Positions 46,869 through 57,500 of a stretch of DNA of 64,000 bases are shown piece after piece. The notes beneath the pieces are model-generated. The model had not been told where the DNA came from. It saw only the letters and a program-made list of their open reading frames with translations, and did not search any database. The stretch comes from an uncultured Bacteroidales bacterium (lineage in GTDB: Bacteria > Bacteroidota > Bacteroidia > Bacteroidales > FEN-979), in assembly GCA_903877385.1 (NCBI GenBank), contig CAIRDP010000043.1, positions 1-64,000 of the forward strand, read 5' to 3'. A program made the translations under genes and the position numbers. Numbering within the stretch: the first letter of the stretch is position 1; each line of letters opens with the position of its first letter.

Positions 46869-47735
46869 ATGGAAAAAGAAAAAAAATCTTTATTATCAGG
46901 CTACCTCAGTGTTCTGGTAATAATTATCCTGGTTGCTGTTGCCATTTACCTGATGGCGAATGCAAATGATAATTTCACACCCATGATTCTTGCCGCTATA
47001 TTGCTACTGGCTGTGGTTCTGATAGCCAAGGGGCTGATCGTGGTAAACCCGAATGAATCCATGGTCCTTGTATTGTTCGGGGAGTACAAGGGGACCGTTA
47101 AAAAGAACGGGTTCTTCTTCGTAAATCCTTTTTACGTTAGAAAAAAGATCACCCTCCGTGCCAGGAACCTTAACCGCGAGCCTATCAAAGTAAATGACAA
47201 ACTGGGGAATCCTATCATGATAGGAATCGTCCTTGTATGGAGAGTTTCAGATACTTTTAAGGCGGCATTTGAGGTTGATGATTATTCCCGCTTTGTGGAT
47301 ATACAAAGCGAATCAGCCACACGTAAACTGGCCGGTCATTATGCTTATGACAACTTTGATGACGAACAGAAGGAGATTACCCTCAGGGCAGGAGGAGAAG
47401 AAGTTCACCTTGCCCTTGAGAGGGAACTTGCCGAAAGGCTTGCAATGGCAGGCATCAATGTCATGGAAGCCAGGATCTCATACCTTGCATATTCATCAGA
47501 AATTGCCGGCGCCATGCTTCGCCGCCAGCAGGCTACGGCAGTGGTAGCCGCAAGGACAAAGATCGTTGAAGGCGCTGTAAGCATGGTTGAACTGGCTCTT
47601 AATGCATTGAGCAAAAAGGGGATCATCGAACTGGATGAAGACAAGAAGGCGTCAATGGTCAGCAACCTGATGGTTGTCCTTTGCTCTGATAAGGATACGA
47701 CCCCTGTAGTCAATACAGGAACCCTTTATCAATAA
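46869..47735 (+). CDS. SPFH (band 7) domain membrane protein
   Basis: 288 residues. Two N-terminal membrane helices (about 9-29 and 34-54), then an SPFH domain opening with VVNPNESMVLVLFGEYKGTVKKNGFFFVNPF. The C-terminal coiled region includes RRQQATAVVAARTKIVEGAVSMVE. SPFH proteins assemble ring- or cage-like membrane scaffolds that can regulate proteases. A small ribbon-helix-helix gene starts at once after it, and two more genes follow nearly without gaps, so this heads a four-gene operon. Confidence 0.9.
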   Translation: MEKEKKSLLSGYLSVLVIIILVAVAIYLMANANDNFTPMILAAILLLAVVLIAKGLIVVNPNESMVLVLFGEYKGTVKKNGFFFVNPFYVRKKITLRARNLNREPIKVNDKLGNPIMIGIVLVWRVSDTFKAAFEVDDYSRFVDIQSESATRKLAGHYAYDNFDDEQKEITLRAGGEEVHLALERELAERLAMAGINVMEARISYLAYSSEIAGAMLRRQQATAVVAARTKIVEGAVSMVELALNALSKKGIIELDEDKKASMVSNLMVVLCSDKDTTPVVNTGTLYQ

Positions 47736-47738
47736 ATG

Positions 47739-47915
47739 ATGTCTGAGAAGAAAACATTTGTTTTACGTTTAAGCCCCGATGTTTATAATTCACTCGAAAA
47801 ATGGGCTGCCGAAGAATTCCGTTCGGTGAACGGGCAGCTGGAGTGGATCATTGAAAAAGCCCTGAAGGATGCCGGCCGGCATCCTTCAGGCAAGGGGAAA
47901 ATCAATAACAAATGA
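47739..47915 (+). CDS. Small Arc-like ribbon-helix-helix protein
   Basis: 58 residues (an ATG one codon earlier at 47736 is possible). It has the Arc/MetJ fold pattern: beta strand KKTFVLRLSP, helix DVYNSLEKWAAEEF, turn SVNGQ and helix LEWIIEKALKDAG. Ribbon-helix-helix proteins bind DNA as dimers through the N-terminal strand. It is tucked between the SPFH gene (three bases away) and the next gene, which overlaps its stop (ATGA), so the three are translationally coupled. Probably an autoregulator of this operon or an SPFH-linked adaptor (inference). Confidence 0.8.
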   Translation: MSEKKTFVLRLSPDVYNSLEKWAAEEFRSVNGQLEWIIEKALKDAGRHPSGKGKINNK

Positions 47916-48286
47916 AAAAGCTTAACCTTATAATTGCCCTGCTTCTGTTAACAACTGTATTGAAAGCTCAGAATATAACCGGTAACTGGACAGGGTACCT
48001 GGTTGTAAAGGAAGCCAGGCTTAAAGTTGTAATCCACATCCAGCGTAAAGAGGGCAAATTAAATTCAACTTTCGACAGCCCTGATCAGAATGCGTTTGGC
48101 CTTAAAATCGACAAAACAACGTTTACAGGCAACAAACTTTCGCTGGATGCAGCCTCCCTCGGGATTCAATACCAGGGAACACTGGCCAGGCAAATGGATT
48201 CAATCAGGGGGTCCTGGAAGCAGGGCGGACAAACCGTACCCCTGGTTATGGGAAGGGAAAAGAAGGCAACAATAATCAAACCTTAG
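47912..48286 (+). CDS. Small secreted protein resembling the N-terminal domain of some hydrolases
   Basis: 124 residues, signal peptide ending LKAQ. The mature part (NITGNWTGYLVVKEARLKVVIHIQRKEG, then STFDSPDQNAFGLKI and IQYQGTLARQMDSIRGSWKQGGQTVPLVM) looks like the beta domain that precedes alpha/beta hydrolase or esterase domains in many Bacteroidota secreted enzymes, but here no catalytic domain follows. It may be a stand-alone binding module or a truncated enzyme. Overlaps the ribbon-helix-helix gene by four bases. Confidence 0.65.
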   Translation: MKKLNLIIALLLLTTVLKAQNITGNWTGYLVVKEARLKVVIHIQRKEGKLNSTFDSPDQNAFGLKIDKTTFTGNKLSLDAASLGIQYQGTLARQMDSIRGSWKQGGQTVPLVMGREKKATIIKP

Positions 48287-48288
48287 GA

Positions 48289-48825
48289 ATGAAGTGGTTT
48301 AATTTATCAAATCAAACCCATGAGTTGAACAACGACCGTCAGTATACATGGCCGGAAATGACTCCCCAGGACTGGCTGATGGAATTTTTATCGATCGTCG
48401 GACTGGTTGCAATGTTGGTATTTATTGCCTTCTATTATCCTAAACTGCCAGCAAGAGTACCGGTACATTTTGATATAAATGGCAATACCGAAGGTTCGGG
48501 CGACCGTATCCAGGTTTGGATCATGCCGTGCATTTCACTTTTCCTTTATTTTTTCCTGCCCATGGGCATGCGTTTCAACCTGGTCCGCCGTTCGTCCAGG
48601 TTTATAAACAGGGTGAATACCCAGCTGCAGTTTAACGGCCGGATCAGGCTTCTCAGGTTTCAGAAAATCGTCCTTATTTGGGGCTTTTTTTATATTTCGG
48701 CTACTTCCATAAAACTTGCTCTCCATTCAGGCAATGGACCTGCCATCTGGTTTGTCCCGGTGTTTCTCAGCCTCTTGATTATCCCTTCGGTAGCTTTTCT
48801 TTTCTGGTTAAAACAAAACAGGTAA
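48289..48825 (+). CDS. DUF1648 membrane protein
   Basis: 178 residues. Four membrane helices (about 32-50, 76-95, 125-143, 150-170) and the DUF1648 signature LPARVPVHFDINGNTEGSGDR between the first two. The family includes integral membrane proteins linked to sporulation or envelope stress (YhjN/SdpI-like) with unclear mechanism. Two bases after the preceding gene; the last gene of the SPFH operon, followed by a terminator. Confidence 0.8.
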   Translation: MKWFNLSNQTHELNNDRQYTWPEMTPQDWLMEFLSIVGLVAMLVFIAFYYPKLPARVPVHFDINGNTEGSGDRIQVWIMPCISLFLYFFLPMGMRFNLVRRSSRFINRVNTQLQFNGRIRLLRFQKIVLIWGFFYISATSIKLALHSGNGPAIWFVPVFLSLLIIPSVAFLFWLKQNR

Positions 48826-48847
48826 AAGCCCTGCATGTTTGATCTTT

Positions 48848-48884
48848 GCGAGGGCGGCGAACCGGCCACCCTCGCATATTTTTT
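48848..48884 (+). terminator. Intrinsic terminator of the SPFH operon
   Basis: GCGAGGG (48848-48854) pairs with CCCTCGC (48869-48875) around a GC-rich loop, followed by ATATTTTTT. Confidence 0.8.
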
Positions 48885-48886
48885 CT

Positions 48887-48894
48887 TACTTTTG
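48887..48894 (+). promoter_or_regulatory. -7 box for tyrS
   Basis: TACTTTTG fits TAnnTTTG, 17 bases before the ATG at 48912 and just after the terminator. It shows that the upstream ATG at 48846 is not the start. Confidence 0.5.
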
Positions 48895-48911
48895 TCCAAA
48901 ATCCCATCAGA

Positions 48912-50192
48912 ATGAATTTTATCGAAGAACTGAGGTGGAGGGACATGATCCACGACATTAGCCCGGGAACGGAAGAAGAACTTGCCAAAGGCATGACTTC
49001 GGCATACATCGGTTACGACCCCACTTCCGACTCTCTCCATATCGGTAACCTTGCTTCCATCATGATGCTGGTCCATTTTCAGAAAGCCGGGCATAAACCC
49101 TTCGCACTGGTTGGAGGAGCCACAGGTATGATAGGCGACCCATCGGGGAAATCCGAAGAAAGAAACCTGCTGGACGAAACCGTTCTCAGGTACAACCAGG
49201 ATTGTATACAAAAACAACTTGAAAAATTCCTTGATTTCAATACAGGTTCAAATTCGGCCGAAATGGTCAACAATTATGACTGGACAAAGGATTTTTCATT
49301 CCTGCACTTTCTCAGGGATGTAGGTAAGCACATTACCGTCAACTATATGATTGCCAAAGACTCCGTGAAAAACCGCATGAACTCGGGGGCAGGCATTTCC
49401 TTTACGGAATTCAGCTACCAGCTGGTCCAGGGATTCGACTTTTGCTGGCTCTTCGAACATAAGAATGTTAAACTGCAGATGGGCGGTTCCGACCAGTGGG
49501 GGAATATAGTAACAGGAACCGAACTCATACGGCGCAAACTGGGTGGAGAGGCGTATGCAATCACCTGTCCGCTAATTACAAAAGCTGATGGAGGTAAATT
49601 CGGGAAGACCGAAAGCGGGAACGTCTGGCTTAATCCTGAAAAGACAAGCCCTTATAAATTCTACCAGTTCTGGCTTAATACTTCCGATGAGGATGCCGGT
49701 CTGTATATTAAAAAATTCACTCTCTTCACGAAAGACCAGGTCGGCGAACTCATGGCCGCTCACCAGCAAGCGCCCCATCTGAGAATCCTCCAGAAAGCAC
49801 TGGCAAAGGACATAACGGTGAGGGTTCACTCAGAGGCGGATTACCTTGCAGCACTCGAAGCGAGTGAGATCCTTTTCGGTAAGGGCACAAATGAAACCCT
49901 GAAGAATCTTTCCGAAGGAACCCTGCTTTCGGTATTCGAAGGAGTGCCGCAATGTGAAATCCCATTATCCGATCTCGCTGCCGGTATCGGCATCATCGAT
50001 TTTTTATCCCAGAAGACCGGTATTTTTGCATCCAACAGCGAAGCCCGGCGGATGCTGAAAGAAGGGGGTGTTCTGGTAAACAAACAAAAAGCAACAGACG
50101 AATTAAAGCTCGACGAATCCTTTTTGCTTAATAAAAAATACATGCTTGTACAAAGAGGCAAAAAAAATTACTATCTTGTAGTCGCTAAATAA
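48912..50192 (+). CDS. tyrS: Tyrosyl-tRNA synthetase
   Basis: 426 residues from the ATG at 48912 ([15 protein letters not shown]). Class I core with a HIGH-type motif HIGNL in [14 protein letters not shown], the tyrosine-binding region YQLVQGFDF, and a KMSKS variant KFGKT in [10 protein letters not shown]. The C-terminal S4 RNA-binding domain is at about 355-425 ([19 protein letters not shown]). Family-normal length. Confidence 0.97.
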   Translation: MNFIEELRWRDMIHDISPGTEEELAKGMTSAYIGYDPTSDSLHIGNLASIMMLVHFQKAGHKPFALVGGATGMIGDPSGKSEERNLLDETVLRYNQDCIQKQLEKFLDFNTGSNSAEMVNNYDWTKDFSFLHFLRDVGKHITVNYMIAKDSVKNRMNSGAGISFTEFSYQLVQGFDFCWLFEHKNVKLQMGGSDQWGNIVTGTELIRRKLGGEAYAITCPLITKADGGKFGKTESGNVWLNPEKTSPYKFYQFWLNTSDEDAGLYIKKFTLFTKDQVGELMAAHQQAPHLRILQKALAKDITVRVHSEADYLAALEASEILFGKGTNETLKNLSEGTLLSVFEGVPQCEIPLSDLAAGIGIIDFLSQKTGIFASNSEARRMLKEGGVLVNKQKATDELKLDESFLLNKKYMLVQRGKKNYYLVVAK

Positions 50193-50202
50193 TAAACAAA
50201 GT

Positions 50203-52446
50203 ATGAAAAAAAATTTACAAATCCCGCTTAGTCCTGTTTTTCTTAGGGCTGTTTATTTCATCTTCCTCTTAGTCCTGGGCTTCTTACCAGGGACTATTCA
50301 TGCTCAGTGGAATACCAACACTTCTGTTAATTTAGAGATTTCCAGTTTAATAGTTGCCGATATGCAGTCGGCCTCAACAACTGACGGAAAAACATGGATC
50401 GCCTTTTATGTTCAAAACGGGAATAATTATGATATGCATGCCCAGCTGATCGATGCAGCCGGCTATAAACTTCTTGGTCCCGATGGTATCCTTGTCGATA
50501 ACGAGTCTTCAGGATCCGCCACCTTTGTTTTCAATGTATGCGTTGATGCCTCAAATAATCTTATTATCGGATACCAGGATCAGAGGTCGGGGCCCCTTAA
50601 TGCGGTGCTTTATAAAATATCTCCGGCAGGAACCCAATTATGGGGTACACACGGAATAATCCTGGGCGCAGGCCTGGCACCCTATCCTGCCGTACTAAGC
50701 AACGGGGAAGTCGTTGTTGCCTGGATTGCGGATGCAGGGAATACCCTGAACCTTCAAAAAATAACAACCAGCGGAACCCTTGCCTGGACAACTCCAATCC
50801 CGGTATTGGTAGGAACGGCTACAACAACCCGCGGTCAGATCATTGCAAATACTGCCGGCAAATTCACCTTGGTGTATCAGAAGGGGAATATGTACACCAC
50901 CTTATATTCACAGATGTTTAACAGTGATGGAACGGCCCTGTATGCACCTTTGCAGATCTGTAACCTCACTTCAGCTGCTTACAGATACTATTCCATTGCT
51001 TCTCAGTCAGATACCACCTATTATGGTTTCTACGTCGCTTCCGGTAACCGTTTTAATTCTTATCTCCAGAGAATAGACCCCAACGGGACCATCCCCTGGG
51101 GCATGAATGGTTCAAACTTCAATACCTCCACCGGCACGAACGACAGTTACCAGGGAACCACCTGCATTAACCTCAGCCCTAATTCGCCTTATGTATGGTC
51201 GGTTTGTACTTTCAGCGACCCGAACCAGACCATGTATGGGATTTACATGCAGAAATTCCTGAAAACCAGCGGTGCAAGGCAGTTCACCGATGCAGGCAAA
51301 GTGATTTATCCTATCAGCAGCAGCATGTACACCCAGGCTGGCGATCTTGCCCTGGTGAACGACAACCCAATGTTCATGTACTATATTTCCAATTATAAAA
51401 TTTATGCCACCAGGCTGGATTCAGATGGCAACTTTGTATGGCCAGGTAACCAGGTTGAATTAAGTTCCACCACGGCAACCATGGCAAATGGTAAAATGCG
51501 TTACGGATTTACTCCGGTTGGACCGAATATTTGCGCCGGTGTTTGGGCTGAGAAAAGGGGTTCAAATTATCTGGGTTATGCCCAGGGAATTTCGGTTGGA
51601 GGCCTGATAGGCGTAACCGTCGCAACCCAGAACGGAGTCCCCGCAGAGATCACAACCAACCAGGGAACCCTGCAGCTCGTTGCTACGGTATACCCATCTA
51701 CTGCCAACCAGAGTGTTACCTGGGCTATTGTCCCGGGAACAGGAGCCGCCTCAATAGATCAGAACGGGCTTGTAACAGGTATTGCAAACGGTACAGTTTA
51801 TGGAGTCGCATATGCTGTGCAGGATCCTGATGTCTCGGATTCCATCCTTATCACCCTCAGCAACCAGACTGCTGCTGCACCAACAGTTGTGACCCTGCCT
51901 GCAACCAATATACTTGCTGTAAGCGCAACATTGAACGGAACGGTCAACGCCAATACCTTAACAGCCGATGTTACCTTTGCTTATGGTACATCTACCTTTT
52001 ACGGCCAGACTGTACCTGGCAATCCTCCCAGCGTTACAGGCAACACCGATACTCCGGTTTCGGCCGATATTACCGGCCTTTCTCCGAACACATTATACCA
52101 TTTCAGGGTTAATGCAAGCAATGCTGCAGGTGGTTCATCCGGAGCCGACTTAACCTTCTCTACTGGAAATGTCGGCATCAGCGATAAAGATCCCCTGAAA
52201 GTGGATATCAGCCCTGTTCCCAACAACGGGCAATTTGTGATCACTCTCAGAAGTGGGACAAAACTGTCTTTCATCCTCGATGTCTATAATAACCTGGGAG
52301 CTAAGATTTACGGAGATCATGCATTCACTGTACAGGGTACTTCTCTTACTCCGGTTGACCTGGGTTCCGTTCCAGCCGGTATCTATACCGTCATCCTGCA
52401 CAATCCCGACCAAGACATAATACGGAAGATCGTGGTTAACAAATAA
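50203..52446 (+). CDS. Large secreted T9SS cargo protein (paralogue of the gene at 54564)
   Basis: 747 residues, signal peptide to about IHAQ. Residues 30-460 form a beta-rich, propeller-like region (DGKTWIAFYVQNGNNYDM, GSATFVFNVCVDASNNLIIGYQDQ). A bacterial Ig-like (BIG2-type) domain lies at about 475-560 (TVYPSTANQSVTWAIVPGTGAA) and a fibronectin-III-like domain at about 570-655 (LSPNTLYHFRVNASNAAG). A T9SS CTD ends the protein (VDISPVPNNGQFVITLRSG, then GIYTVILHN). The N-terminal half is clearly homologous to that of the protein at 54564. Likely a surface adhesin or sensor; no catalytic residues are visible. It follows tyrS by 10 bases and is followed by a terminator. Confidence 0.85.
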   Translation: MKKNLQIPLSPVFLRAVYFIFLLVLGFLPGTIHAQWNTNTSVNLEISSLIVADMQSASTTDGKTWIAFYVQNGNNYDMHAQLIDAAGYKLLGPDGILVDNESSGSATFVFNVCVDASNNLIIGYQDQRSGPLNAVLYKISPAGTQLWGTHGIILGAGLAPYPAVLSNGEVVVAWIADAGNTLNLQKITTSGTLAWTTPIPVLVGTATTTRGQIIANTAGKFTLVYQKGNMYTTLYSQMFNSDGTALYAPLQICNLTSAAYRYYSIASQSDTTYYGFYVASGNRFNSYLQRIDPNGTIPWGMNGSNFNTSTGTNDSYQGTTCINLSPNSPYVWSVCTFSDPNQTMYGIYMQKFLKTSGARQFTDAGKVIYPISSSMYTQAGDLALVNDNPMFMYYISNYKIYATRLDSDGNFVWPGNQVELSSTTATMANGKMRYGFTPVGPNICAGVWAEKRGSNYLGYAQGISVGGLIGVTVATQNGVPAEITTNQGTLQLVATVYPSTANQSVTWAIVPGTGAASIDQNGLVTGIANGTVYGVAYAVQDPDVSDSILITLSNQTAAAPTVVTLPATNILAVSATLNGTVNANTLTADVTFAYGTSTFYGQTVPGNPPSVTGNTDTPVSADITGLSPNTLYHFRVNASNAAGGSSGADLTFSTGNVGISDKDPLKVDISPVPNNGQFVITLRSGTKLSFILDVYNNLGAKIYGDHAFTVQGTSLTPVDLGSVPAGIYTVILHNPDQDIIRKIVVNK

Positions 52447-52465
52447 TGGATTAATGCTATTTCGG

Positions 52466-52498
52466 GCCCCGGTCATAATCAGCCGGGGCTTTTTTTTA
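52466..52498 (+). terminator. Intrinsic terminator after the first T9SS cargo gene
   Basis: GCCCCGG (52466-52472) and CCGGGGC (52483-52489) form a perfect 7-bp stem followed by eight T. Confidence 0.9.
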
Positions 52499-52536
52499 GT
52501 ATATTCGTATTGGGTTTTGAAAAATAATGAGCTACT

Positions 52537-54315
52537 ATGCGCTTTCTGCTATCATTGTTATTCATCGTTAACACTTTTACTTTGCCAGCAGCCAATACGG
52601 CATATTCTTTCTTTATCAAAGCAGAATCCCATTATAAATCTGTGATTGCGGCCTCCCCTCAGCACAATGGAGGTAAAAGAGCGATCGATTCGGTTCTGAA
52701 TCTCAAGGGTGATTCTGTCAGTTTTCAGAAAGCTTTTCATTTGTCGTTCGATATCGGGCTTTTTATGCTTGAACAAGGGAAACATGCCAAGGCACTGGAC
52801 ATCTTTAATGATATGCGGCAGTACATCGAAGCGAAAACACCTAAGACCAAAGAGGATGAGAACAGGATAGGGTCGCTTTATCTTGTGATCGGGGCCATAT
52901 ACGAAGAAACCGGCTTATGGAACGATGCACTGGCCATGTATATGAATTCACTTCAGATTTGCAATTCAACCGATAACCAGGCAGGCAAGGCCAGGGTGTA
53001 TAATAACATCGGAGTATTGTATTATAAAAGAAACGAAAATAACAAAGCCGAAGAACTCTTCAATAAAGCCATTATTATCAATAAATCCCTCAACATCCGT
53101 CCCGAACTTTTCAATAATTATAATAACCTGGTAGGGGTATACAAAGCCCGGCATAATACCGCTAAAGCCTTAGAATATGAATTGATTGCATTGAACCAGC
53201 TGGATATTAACAAAAATTTCTATGATCTTTCAATTGTATATTCCAATATCGGAAATTTATACCAGGACATGGGTAATCTGCCCGTTGCTTTATCCTATTA
53301 CCAGCAGGCTGCGGATATCCAGAAAAGTAAATCCTTTCCTGTCGGACTTATCCGTACTTATTTATCAATTTCATCTGTTTACGAGAGCTTGAAAAAAAAC
53401 GATTCTGTTATAGTTTACATCAATGAATCATTGAATCTTGCTGAATATCTGAACAATCCTTCTCAAAAACTGGTTGTATATAAAGAATCTGCCAGGTACT
53501 TCGAAAAAACCGGTAATTACAAGACCGCTTACAATCTTTATTCCAAATATGTGATCCTGAACGACTCTCTCGAGAAGCTAAACAGCCTTACCAAGATTGA
53601 ACAGATACAGGCCGTTTACCAGGTGATCAATAAAGAGAAAGACAATAAAATCCTGCAGCAAAAAGTCAACCTCCAGCAACTCGCAATTCAACGCCAGCGT
53701 ATTGTTCTCATAGGTGCAGTGGCTATTTTTATACTGTTCATCTATTTTGTTTTCAATCTAATACGCAACAACAGGCGCGAAAGAGAAAAGAACCAGATGA
53801 TCATGAAACAGGCTGACCTTTTACATGAGCAGGAAAAAAGCTTCCATCTTAATAAGGAACATTCCCTTGAATTGGAACTGGATTATAAAAACCGACAGCT
53901 TACCTCTTATGCCTTACACCTTGCAAGGAACAATGAATTTGTTCAGAAAACCACAGACGACCTGAAGCAGATCCTCCTGGGGACCAACCCCCGGGAGAAG
54001 GAAAGATCAGAAAGTATCAAACAGATGATTTCAGACCTGCACCAGTATTCATCAGGACATGACTGGGAAGAATTTCGACTGTATTTTGAAGAAGTCCATC
54101 AGTCATTCGAAAAAAATCTCAGTTCGGCTTTTCCTGATCTTTCTCCTAACGATAAAAAAATCTGTGCCTTGTTGAAACTTGGACTGTCAACCAAAGAAAT
54201 TGCATCCATCACCTTCAGGGAACTACGCAGCGTTGAATCTGCCAGGAACCGTCTGAGAAAGAAATTAGGCCTGGCAGCAGAGGTGAATATCCACACTTTT
54301 CTTTCCCGATATTAA
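52537..54315 (+). CDS. TPR regulator with membrane helix and LuxR-type HTH
   Basis: 592 residues. Signal peptide, then about seven TPR-type repeats (about 60-350: SLYLVIGAIYEETGLWNDALAMYMNSLQI, VYNNIGVLYYKRNENNKAEELFNKAI, YSNIGNLYQDMGNLPVALSYYQQA). One membrane helix follows (about 390-410, IVLIGAVAIFILFIYFVF), then a coiled coil and a C-terminal LuxR/GerE-type HTH (LSPNDKKICALLKLGLSTKEIASITFRELRSVESARNRLRKKLG). Such proteins sense in the periplasm and bind DNA in the cytoplasm without a phosphorelay. It lies between two paralogous secreted-protein genes and is the likely regulator of one or both (inference). Confidence 0.88.
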   Translation: MRFLLSLLFIVNTFTLPAANTAYSFFIKAESHYKSVIAASPQHNGGKRAIDSVLNLKGDSVSFQKAFHLSFDIGLFMLEQGKHAKALDIFNDMRQYIEAKTPKTKEDENRIGSLYLVIGAIYEETGLWNDALAMYMNSLQICNSTDNQAGKARVYNNIGVLYYKRNENNKAEELFNKAIIINKSLNIRPELFNNYNNLVGVYKARHNTAKALEYELIALNQLDINKNFYDLSIVYSNIGNLYQDMGNLPVALSYYQQAADIQKSKSFPVGLIRTYLSISSVYESLKKNDSVIVYINESLNLAEYLNNPSQKLVVYKESARYFEKTGNYKTAYNLYSKYVILNDSLEKLNSLTKIEQIQAVYQVINKEKDNKILQQKVNLQQLAIQRQRIVLIGAVAIFILFIYFVFNLIRNNRREREKNQMIMKQADLLHEQEKSFHLNKEHSLELELDYKNRQLTSYALHLARNNEFVQKTTDDLKQILLGTNPREKERSESIKQMISDLHQYSSGHDWEEFRLYFEEVHQSFEKNLSSAFPDLSPNDKKICALLKLGLSTKEIASITFRELRSVESARNRLRKKLGLAAEVNIHTFLSRY

Positions 54316-54416
54316 TCTTTCCCTCCTAAACCGAACCCATTTCGGGCAGAACCCGGGTCTCTAGCTAATTCTAAAGTTGCAGATTTTTATTTACTGATAA
54401 TCAGCAAATAAACGTT

Positions 54417-54460
54417 TTTGCCGTAGTAATTTATCCATGATAAACATGTTTGCCGTAGTA
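54417..54460 (+). repeat. Direct repeat upstream of the second T9SS cargo gene
   Basis: TTTGCCGTAGTA occurs at 54417-54428 and again at 54449-54460, 32 bases apart, about three helical turns. Just upstream is the near-palindrome CTGATAATCAG (54394-54404). The pair lies 100-150 bases before the ATG at 54564, a reasonable place for activator sites. The TPR-LuxR protein is the obvious candidate binder. Confidence 0.5.
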
Positions 54461-54563
54461 TGGATATGGTATTATATTATGTAAGTTGTGTTTGCGAAAT
54501 TATTTTTGACCTGAAATTTAATCCTGAGTCTATTAAAAAGTTTTACCATTAACAACCATTACA

Positions 54564-57500
54564 ATGAAAACTAACCAAAAAAACCAAATGAGAACACTTT
54601 ACTGTATTTCGGTTCTTTCACTGTTTGCATTGCTCTTCATGTTGCCAGCCGGATTAAAGGCACAGTGGAATCCCAATACTTATGTCAATCTTCAGATATC
54701 AGGTTTGTCGGACGACGATATGCAGTCAATTCCTACAACCGATGGAAAAACCTGGATCGCATTTTACAGCCTAACAGGAGGTAATTACAACATGATGGCC
54801 CAGTTGCTGGATGCCAACGGTAATAAGCTCCTTGGGGCCGACGGCGTGCTTATAAGCAGCCAGACATCAGGAAGCGCCATTTATGTTTTTAACGTATGCA
54901 TAGATGCTTCCAATAACCTCGTCATTGCCTGCCAGGATCAGAGAACATCCACGATGCAGGCCGTAGTTTATAAAATATCCCAGACCGGAGCCCAGTTATG
55001 GAATCCGACCGGGGTTATTCTCGGAGCCGGCTTATCACCATATCCAGCTACATTAAGCACAGGTGAAACAGTAGTTGCCTGGAATGAAAGTACAAGCAGC
55101 ACTCTGAAGATCCAGAAGATATCAGTCGGCGGGGTAGCAGAATGGGCAACACCGGTTTCTGTCATGGTAGGGACTACCAAAACAACCAGGGGCCAGCTTA
55201 TTGCCAACAGCAACGGAAAGTTTACCGATGTTTTCCAGAAAAAAGGTGTAGGTGTTTCAACTACTTTATATTCACAGGCACACGACAGCACTGGACTTGC
55301 ACTTTATACCCCGGTGCAAATTTCCAATCAGACTTCAAGCGGTTCCAGGTACTATTCCATTCTTACCGATGTGGATACAACATATTTCGGATATTTTGTT
55401 TCCCAGGGATCAAGATTTAATTCCTTTTTACAAAAGATCAATATTACCGGGGCCATACCCTGGGGTATGAACGGCTCGAACTTTAACACTTCAGTTGGTT
55501 CGTCCGATAATTACCAGATGGTTACTGATATAAATATGACTCCCGGCTCAAATTACATATGGTCGGTTTGTAATTTCTGCAATACCCTTCAGAGCCAGTA
55601 CGGGATATATGTTCAGAAGTTTCTTAAAACTACAGGGGGAAGACAGTTTACCGACCAAGCCAAAGTGGTTTATCCAATCAGTGCAGGTTTCGACCAGCAT
55701 GTCAGCCGTATAACTTTGTTGACTGATGGTCCCATGTTCCTGGAATACGATGCCAACTATAAGATCTATGCAATAAGGTTGAATTCCACCGGCGATTTCG
55801 TATGGCCTGGGAACAGGGTTGAACTCAGTTCAACAACAGCCACAGCCGGTGTTCCGAAAATGCGTTATGGATTTACCCCTATAGGTGCCAACAGGTGTGC
55901 CGGAGTATGGACCGAAAACAGAGCAAGCGGAGGATATAAAGGCTACGGACAGGGTATTTCGCTGGAAGGTATTACCGGGATAAAAGTATATACCCAGGGT
56001 AATGTCCCCGCAACAATAACAGTTAATAACGGCACATTACAAATGGTCGATACAATTTCTCCCTCCACTGTGAGCCAGAGTGTGACCTGGAGTATTGTCC
56101 CCGGAACAGGTACTGCCATGATCAGCACATCCGGACTGGTTACCGCCTTAACCAATGGCACGGTATGGGCAAAAGCAGTTTCAGTTGTGGATATTACGGA
56201 AAAAGACTCGTTGAAACTTACCCTGACCAACCAGAGCAGCGCCATTCCTACCGTTATAACATTGGCTGCATCCTCTGTTACAGGAACAACAGCAAGTCTG
56301 AATGGTTCGGTAAACGCCAATAATGCAAGCACCGCCGTTTCATTTAACTTTGGCCTGACTTCGGCTTACGGGACCACCTACACTGCCACCCCCCCCTCTG
56401 TCACCGGCAATTCTCCCACACCTGTATATTACAATCTTACCGGGCTTATTCCCGGGACAACATATCATTTTCGCGCGAGCGGCACCAATATCATTGGAAC
56501 AACCAATGGAAGCGATCTGACTTTTACCACCCCTCTGATACCGCCATCTGTGACAACACTTGCTGCTTCAAATATTGCCAGTTCGTCTGCCCAGATTAAC
56601 GGATCAGTAGTCGCAAACAACTCCCTGACTACTGTTTCTTTTGATTGGGGCCCAACGGTCGCATATGGATATACCGTTCCAGCGACGCCTTCAGGCATTT
56701 CGGGCATGTCACCAACAGCTGTTATGGCCAACCTGAGCGGTTTAATCTGGGGAGCAACATATCACTATCGTTGTGTAGGTGTTAACGGTGCCGGAACTAC
56801 CTATGGCACAGATATGACATTTTCAACCGGCTGTCCTCCTCCAAGTGCGCCAGGGCCCATTTCAGGTCCAACCAGCGTATGCCAGAATCAGCTCAGTGTA
56901 GTTTATAGTGTGGGGGTTATTCCAAACGTTACATATTACAGCTGGACTGTACCTTCGGGTGCAGCTATTATAGGAGGCTTAGGAACTACTACGATTACAG
57001 TGAATTTCACATCCAGTGCAGTATCGGGGAATGTCACTGTTACCGGAACAAACAATTGCTCAACCGGGCCAACAGGGACTCTTGCAGTAACTGTCAATCC
57101 CGTCCCTGTTCCTACAATAAACGGAACAACCGTTCTGTGTAAAGGATCAGGGTACTATACCTATACTACCGAAGCGGGACAGAATTCGTACAACTGGACG
57201 GTTTCTTCAGGTGGATCGATCTATGCTGGTGCCGGTACATACGCCCTTACGGTTCTCTGGAATACGGCAGGGGCCCAGAGTGTAAGTGTAAATTACAGTA
57301 ATTCCGGTGGTTGCCAGGCTCAGAATCCTATCGTTCTTAATGTCACCGTGAATGATATTCCCGGGGCCGCAGGTTCAATCAACGGGACCACCACAGTTTG
57401 TGCCGGAGCACAGGCTGTGCCTTATTCCGTTGCCGCCATTACCGGTGCCCAGACCTATATTTGGACCCTGCCCACAGGAGCAACCATAGCTTCCGGTTCA

